Source: a virus. Taken from it: a DNA stretch of 39,668 nucleotides. The stretch is taken from positions 1-39,668 of IMG/VR virus record IMGVR_UViG_3300048837_000652; one strand, written 5' to 3'. The first letter of the stretch is position 1. Every line of letters begins with the position of its first letter. Shown here piece after piece: positions 35,247 to 39,668 of the stretch. Both the position numbers and the translations under genes were made by a program. The notes beneath the pieces were generated by a model. That model was not told the origin of the DNA. It did no database searches and saw nothing but the letters and a program-made list of their open reading frames with translations.

Positions 35247-37510
35247 TGCCCGACTCCCTCCCCCGCCCATCCCCGCCCACGATGCTCGACGCCGCTCTCT
35301 CCTACGCCTCCCGCGGCTGGCGCGTCCTGCCCGTCTGGCCGCTCCGCAACGGCCGGTGCGCATGCGGGAACGACGACTGCCCGAACGCTGGGAAACACCC
35401 TCTCTCCCCACTCGCCCCGAACGGCTGCCACTCGGCCTCGACGGACGCGGCCGTCATCACGGAGTGGTGGACGCGCTACCCCGACGCGAACATCGGCATC
35501 GCCACCGGGCAGGAGTCCGGCCTCTGGGCGCTCGACGTCGACCCGCGCCACGGCGGCGACGCAACCCTCGAACTCCTCGAAGCCAGGTACGGCCCGCTCC
35601 CACAGTCCCTCCGCGCGCGCACCGGCTCCGGCGGTAGCCACGTCCTGTTCGTCCACCCGGGCGACGGGCGGCTCTCCAACTCGGCCGGCCGGCTCGGGGC
35701 CGGGCTCGACGTGCGCGGTGACGGCGGCTACATCGTGGCCGCGCCGTCAACGCACGCCTCCGGCCGGAGCTACGCCTGGGAGGACGAGGACGAGTCCGTC
35801 CTCGAGCCCGCTCCGAACTGGCTCCTCGAGCTGATCGGCGAGCGGTACGCCGACGACACGGACGGGGAGCCGTTCGACGGCGAGGAGCTCGCGGAGGACG
35901 ACGCTCGCCGGGTCTGCAAGCGCAAGCTCACGAGGGCGTGCGTCCGCATCCGCGACGGCCTGTCCCGGCATCAGACCGCCGTGTGGCTGTTCCAGCAGCT
36001 CCGGGACAACCGGGTTCCGAAGGCTCTCGCACACGAGCTGATTGATTCACTCTACCGAGTCGCAAACGAGCGGAAGAACGACCGCGCCGTGACGAAAGCC
36101 GAATTCGCCAAGGCGCTTTCCTGGGCCTACAAGAAGCGCCCGCGCCAGCCGGACCCGGTCCCGACGTCCTCGATTCCCGTCGCCGAGCTCGCCGCGATCG
36201 AGTCAGACATCGAGCGCCACCGGGCGATGCGCGAGGCCGCCTCGCAGGCCAAGGTCCCGCTCCGGGCGGTACAGGCCGACGTGGCGCGCGCGCGATCCCC
36301 ACAGATCGACCCGGCCGACTGGCGGAACGCCCTCGTCATGCGCCGACTCACGGACGGCTCGGAAGTCCTCGAGAAGTGCCTCCACAACGCCGCGACGTTC
36401 CTCCGCTATCACCCGGCATGGGCCGGCCAGCTCTGGCAGAACACGTTCACGGGGGAGACCCACTGCTCGGAACCACCCATCGAGGCCCCGCCCGGGGCGT
36501 GGTCCGACCTGCACACGGCTCAGACGGCCGCGTGGCTCCAATCGCAGGTGCGGCTGATGGTCACGCCCGAAGTCGTCGACGCAGCCGTCCACGTCGCCGC
36601 GCATGCGACCGAGCGCCACCCGGTGCAGGAGTACCTCTCCGGCCTGGCCTGGGACGGCGAGGAGCGAATCGACGCCTGGCTCGAGGATCTCGCCGGCGTC
36701 ACCGGGACGACGGTCGCGCGCGCGATGGCCCGCCGCTTCCTGGTCGCCGCCGTGGCCCGGATCTTCGCCCCGGGCTGCAAGGTCGATCACGCGCTGATCC
36801 TCGAGGGGCCGCAGAACCTCGGGAAGTCCACGCTACTGAGCGTCCTCTTCTCGCCGTGGTACTCCGACGACATCGATGTCCTCGGCAGCAAGGACGCCGG
36901 GCTCCAGGTCCGCGGCGTCTGGGGCCTCGAGATCGCCGAGCTGGCCTCGGTCCACCGCTCCGAGGTCGAGCGCGTGAAGGCGTTCATGACCCGCCGCGAG
37001 GACCGCTTCCGCCCGCCCTACGGCCGCCGGGTCCAGACCTGGCCGCGGCAGCTCGTCTTCGTCGGCTCGACGAACCGGCAGGAGTACCTGATCGACGAGA
37101 CAGGCGGTCGCCGTTTCTGGGGCGTCCGCTGCACCGCGATCGACCTCGAAGGGGCCGCCTCAGTGAAGGACCAGCTCTGGGCTGAGGCCGTCCACGCCTA
37201 CCGCTCGGGTGAGAAGTGGTGGCTCGACTCCGACGACCTCCTGACCGCGGCGGCGGCCGAGCAGGAGGAGCGCTACCAGGCCGACGCCTGGGAGGAAGAG
37301 ATCGCAGAGGCGCTCGAGCCCCACAACTGGCAGAACCGTGGCGCGGTGACCGTCTCGAGGGTCCTCGATGCGATCCACGTCGAGACCGCTCGCCGCGACC
37401 GCGCTGCCCAGATGCGTGCGGCCGCGGGGCTGCGTCGGTTGGGGTACGAACTCGTCAGGAGGAAGCGTGACGGGCAGAACTTCCGCGAATACGTGAGGTC
37501 GACGCGGTGA
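35246..37510 (+). CDS. Primase-polymerase fused to VirE/D5-like helicase
   Basis: A 754-residue replication protein. Residues about 15-200 form an archaeo-eukaryotic-type primase/polymerase: a Cys/His zinc patch (CACGNDDCPNAGKHP), IGIATGQESGLWALDVDPRHGG with catalytic Asp pair, and the HVLFVHP and GLDVRGDGGYIVAAPS strands. After a helical linker, residues about 430-690 form a VirE-type helicase with Walker A LEGPQNLGKSTLL (about 520) and arginine-rich sensor FVGSTNRQEYLIDETGGRRFW. It should start DNA synthesis, probably at the iterons just downstream. No DNA polymerase gene accompanies it. Confidence 0.88.
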   Translation: MPDSLPRPSPPTMLDAALSYASRGWRVLPVWPLRNGRCACGNDDCPNAGKHPLSPLAPNGCHSASTDAAVITEWWTRYPDANIGIATGQESGLWALDVDPRHGGDATLELLEARYGPLPQSLRARTGSGGSHVLFVHPGDGRLSNSAGRLGAGLDVRGDGGYIVAAPSTHASGRSYAWEDEDESVLEPAPNWLLELIGERYADDTDGEPFDGEELAEDDARRVCKRKLTRACVRIRDGLSRHQTAVWLFQQLRDNRVPKALAHELIDSLYRVANERKNDRAVTKAEFAKALSWAYKKRPRQPDPVPTSSIPVAELAAIESDIERHRAMREAASQAKVPLRAVQADVARARSPQIDPADWRNALVMRRLTDGSEVLEKCLHNAATFLRYHPAWAGQLWQNTFTGETHCSEPPIEAPPGAWSDLHTAQTAAWLQSQVRLMVTPEVVDAAVHVAAHATERHPVQEYLSGLAWDGEERIDAWLEDLAGVTGTTVARAMARRFLVAAVARIFAPGCKVDHALILEGPQNLGKSTLLSVLFSPWYSDDIDVLGSKDAGLQVRGVWGLEIAELASVHRSEVERVKAFMTRREDRFRPPYGRRVQTWPRQLVFVGSTNRQEYLIDETGGRRFWGVRCTAIDLEGAASVKDQLWAEAVHAYRSGEKWWLDSDDLLTAAAAEQEERYQADAWEEEIAEALEPHNWQNRGAVTVSRVLDAIHVETARRDRAAQMRAAAGLRRLGYELVRRKRDGQNFREYVRSTR

Positions 37511-37776
37511 GGTCGGCACTCGCAACGTATTGCACCGAACGTTGTTACGGCAACGGTGCCGACCGCGTCGACCTTTCTGGCCTAGCCTCAACATCTCCAG
37601 AGGGTAATTTTGAAATGAAAAATCGTCGTCAACCGACCCTGTGGAAAACGCCCATTCTGCGTAGCCGTGTTCATTTCTACCCTATAGGTCGGCACCGTCG
37701 GCACCTTGTAGGTATCTATATGGTGGAACGTGACTTCTGCGGTGCCGACCTCGGTGCCGACCTCGGTGCCGACCTC
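37509..37776. repeat. Iteron array, candidate replication origin
   Basis: Seven copies of GGTGCCGAC(C) or its complement lie in this gap: reverse at 37509, 37687 and 37697, forward at 37555, and three perfect tandem 12-base copies GGTGCCGACCTC at 37741, 37753 and 37765. Between them is an A+T-rich stretch (about 37604-37725) and one DnaA-box-like TGTGGAAAA at 37640-37648, one mismatch from consensus. A short CGTTG/CAACG palindrome is at 37540-37555. This is the typical makeup of an iteron origin, next to the primase-helicase gene. Confidence 0.68.
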
Positions 37777-37808
37777 AGAGGTAGTCACCCCCAGCGGAGG
37801 GTCGCCTG

Positions 37809-38519
37809 ATGGCCGGACGACCAGGCCGGAAGCGGGGGATGCCCCCCAAGCTCGACAATCGCCCGGACGCCGCCGAGCTCCTCGAGGAGGTGCGTCAGCC
37901 TGGCGCGAATCTTTGTGCAATAGCTAGACGGCTCGGCGTCCACCGGAACACCGTTCGGGCCTTCCGTGACAAGCACCTGCCAAAGTCCGTACGGGATGCT
38001 GACGCCCGCCTCTCCCGCCTCCCGCGCCCAGACCTCCAGGTCTCCCAGCTCGAGCGACTAGACGCCGTGGCCTCGAAGCTGGACATGATGGCCGATGCGA
38101 TCGACCGCGCGCTCCGGGACCCTGAGGACCCGACCCGCTACAACCTCGACCCGAGGGCGCGGGAAATCACGGTCGTAGTCGAGGAGACGGTCGGCGATCG
38201 CCGGGTGCAGAAGGTGCGTAAGCTGGACGACCTCCTCGAGCGGGTGGAGGAGGGCCTCGGCGTCTCGGTCGTCCGGTGGGAGGTGAAGGCGGCCGACCTC
38301 AGGGTGCTGCTCAAGGATCTGGCCGTAGCCATCAAGCCGATCGCCGAACTCTTGGGGAAGACGAGGGGCGAGATCAAGCAGGACCCGGCAGCCCAGGTCA
38401 ACGTCTTCCTCGCCTCGAACGAGTGGCTCGGTTTCCGGGAGCGGATGTACGGCACGCTGATCCGGTTCCCTGACGCGCTGGCGGCCGTCGAGGAGGAGTT
38501 CCGTGCCGTCGGTCGCTGA
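37809..38519 (+). CDS. terS: Terminase small subunit
   Basis: A 236-residue protein. After a basic arm (MAGRPGRKRGMPPK) a helix-turn-helix is seen at about 34-58 (NLCAIARRLGVHRNTVRAFR). A helical middle follows (QLERLDAVASKLDMMADAID), and the C-terminus could contact the large subunit. Small terminases recognise the packaging site and feed DNA to the ATPase. It lies directly after the putative origin and overlaps the large terminase start by 17 bases. Assignment rests on the helix-turn-helix and on position. Confidence 0.8.
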   Translation: MAGRPGRKRGMPPKLDNRPDAAELLEEVRQPGANLCAIARRLGVHRNTVRAFRDKHLPKSVRDADARLSRLPRPDLQVSQLERLDAVASKLDMMADAIDRALRDPEDPTRYNLDPRAREITVVVEETVGDRRVQKVRKLDDLLERVEEGLGVSVVRWEVKAADLRVLLKDLAVAIKPIAELLGKTRGEIKQDPAAQVNVFLASNEWLGFRERMYGTLIRFPDALAAVEEEFRAVGR

Positions 38520-39668
38520 GGAGTGGGGGGCCTTCCTGGGGCAACGTGGCGCAAAAGCGGCCGTCTCCTCCCGCTACTGGTCCGACCCTGCTGCCTTTGC
38601 CCGCGACGTTCTCGGGGCGAGCCCCGCTACGTATCAGGCCGAGATCCTGTCCGCCCTGCACTCGAGGCGGCGCGTCTGCGTTCGCGGTCCGCACGGGCTC
38701 GGCAAGACGGCGCTCGTCGCCTGGGCTGCGATAGCGTTCGCGGCTTCGAGGGAGGCGCGTGGCGTAGGCTGGAAGGTCGTTGCCACGGCTGGCGGTTGGC
38801 GGCAGCTAGAGAAGTACCTCTGGCCAGAGATCACCCGCTGGTCCCGAGGCGCGAAGTGGCAGGCGGCCGGGATCGTCCCGTGGCGGGAGGGGCGGGAACT
38901 CCTAACGATGTCCATCAAGCTCCCTCACGGCGAGGCGTTCGCTGTGGCATCCGACCGGGCCGAGCTGATCGAGGGCGCGCACGCAGACGAGATCCTGTAC
39001 CTGATCGACGAGGGCAAGGCCATCCCCGATCCGACCTGGGATGCCATCGAGGGCGCGTTTTCGGCCGGGGAGGCGTACGTCCTGGCGACCTCGACGCCCG
39101 GCCAGCCGATCGGGCGCTTCCATGCGATCCACGCGCGCCGGCCCGGCCTAGAGGACTGGTGGCCGAGGCACGTCTCGCTCGAGGAGGCTATCGGGGCCGG
39201 GCGCGTCACGCGGGAATGGGCGGCTGCCCGTGCCCGGCAGTGGGGCGACGGGTCGAGCGTCTACCGCACGCGCGTCCTCGGGGAGTTCGCCGAGGAGGCG
39301 GACGGCGTCATCCCGCTGTCGTGGATCGAGGCGGCCGTCGAGCGGTGGCAGGAGTGGAAGGACGCAGGCACACGGCCCGGCCCGCAGACCTGTATCGGCG
39401 TGGACGTCGGCGGCGGGGAGATGGGCGGCGACCGCACGGTGCTTGCCGTCAGGCATGGGGACGTGCTGACCCAGCTCGACAGCTTCGCGCGGGGCGACCA
39501 GATGGAGACGGCCGGGCGTGTGATGCGGGCGCTGCACCCGGGGGCGTACGCCCAGGTCGATGCGATCGGCGTCGGGGCCGGTGTCGTCGCCCGGCTGCGG
39601 GAACTCAAGGCGGACGCTCGGGCGTTCGTGGCGGGGGCCAAGGCGCAGGGCAAGGACTCGTCCGGGGA
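38503..39668 (+). CDS. terL: Terminase large subunit, N-terminal and central part (continues at base 1)
   Basis: From GTG 38503, inside the small-terminase gene (GAGGAG upstream). Walker A is GPHGLGKT (62-69), Walker B is ILYLIDEGK (about 165-173), and a coupling segment YVLATSTPGQP follows. The nuclease domain starts with CIGVDVGGGEMGGDRTVL, containing the first metal-binding Asp, and AYAQVDAIGVGAG, the second. The frame passes over the terminal repeat and ends at 455 for about 497 residues. The right edge is a window cut, not a truncation. Confidence 0.93.
   Translation, partial: MPSVAEEWGAFLGQRGAKAAVSSRYWSDPAAFARDVLGASPATYQAEILSALHSRRRVCVRGPHGLGKTALVAWAAIAFAASREARGVGWKVVATAGGWRQLEKYLWPEITRWSRGAKWQAAGIVPWREGRELLTMSIKLPHGEAFAVASDRAELIEGAHADEILYLIDEGKAIPDPTWDAIEGAFSAGEAYVLATSTPGQPIGRFHAIHARRPGLEDWWPRHVSLEEAIGAGRVTREWAAARARQWGDGSSVYRTRVLGEFAEEADGVIPLSWIEAAVERWQEWKDAGTRPGPQTCIGVDVGGGEMGGDRTVLAVRHGDVLTQLDSFARGDQMETAGRVMRALHPGAYAQVDAIGVGAGVVARLRELKADARAFVAGAKAQGKDSSG
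39542..39668. repeat. Terminal direct repeat, right copy
   Basis: Exact copy of bases 1-127. It lies inside the nuclease-domain part of the large terminase gene. If the ends are merged the genome is 39,541 bp. A true packaged terminal redundancy cannot be excluded, but a short exact overlap inside a coding gene favours an assembly overlap of a circular map. Confidence 0.97.

Noticed and set aside
37507-37809. 100-codon frame through the iteron region
   Set aside because: Its GADLGADLGADLRG stretch is just the iterons translated, there is no ribosome site, and composition is not that of the coding genes.
1-39668. tRNA genes, CRISPR arrays, insertion sequences, integrase or attachment sites
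   Set aside because: No cloverleaf, spaced repeat array, transposase or recombinase motif was recognised by reading; a tRNA and profile scan would be needed to be certain.

Overview
The window is a complete, circularly permuted genome of a tailed double-stranded DNA phage. The first 127 bases (1-127) are repeated exactly as the last 127 (39542-39668), so the unique circle is 39,541 bp and the large terminase gene is cut by the window edge. DNA is strongly G+C rich (about two thirds or more by eye). Almost every gene lies on the + strand and most overlap their neighbour by 1-4 bases (ATGA, GTGA, TAATG), the usual layout of a compact phage. No host gene, tRNA, rRNA, CRISPR, integrase or transposase is visible. 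The host is unknown. Lipobox signals, small holins and a transglycosylase-type endolysin would suit a high-G+C Gram-negative bacterium, but this is inference.

Layout on the circle. (1) 37.8 kb through 0 to 5 kb: packaging and head genes, comprising small terminase, large terminase, zinc ribbon, Mu gp29-type portal, Mu-type protease with a nested scaffold start, decoration protein and major capsid, closed by a strong hairpin. (2) 5.0-7.5 kb: two tandem proteins with signal peptides, the second followed in the same frame, across one TGA, by an SGNH esterase domain. (3) 7.6-10.1 kb: a hypothetical gene, then a lysis cassette (lipoprotein, two holin-like membrane proteins, lytic transglycosylase). 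(4) 10.1-13.0 kb: displaced Mu-like head-completion genes (F, gp36, G-like, gp37). The F gene is interrupted by an intein, and a homing-endonuclease-like gene lies on the opposite strand inside that intein. (5) 13.0-23.4 kb: a siphovirus-like tail (tube with an inserted sugar-binding-like domain, short tape measure, hub, fibre-like proteins). (6) 23.4-31 kb: an early operon opened by a consensus sigma70 promoter and a probably leaderless ribbon-helix-helix repressor, with many very small, often cysteine-rich proteins and a 5'-3' exonuclease/annealase fusion. (7) 31-37.5 kb: SNF2-type helicase, DNA methyltransferase, SSL2-type helicase, VRR-NUC nuclease and a primase-polymerase/VirE-type helicase. 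(8) 37.5-37.8 kb: an intergenic region with seven copies of a GGTGCCGACC iteron in both orientations plus an A+T-rich stretch, a good candidate replication origin.

Working together: the primase-helicase probably opens and primes at the iterons, with synthesis by the host polymerase since no phage DNA polymerase is seen. The exonuclease-annealase, VRR-NUC and helicases would support recombination-dependent concatemer formation, which the terminase packages into Mu-like heads.

The most unusual system is the MuF intein at 10595-11479. Its splicing blocks (Cys1, TxxH, C-terminal Asn, Cys+1) are on the + strand. The region where an intein normally holds its endonuclease instead carries a helix-turn-helix plus Vsr/EDxHD-like endonuclease gene on the - strand (11413 to 10640), with a sigma70-like promoter of 17-bp spacing lying across the intein's C-terminal splice region.
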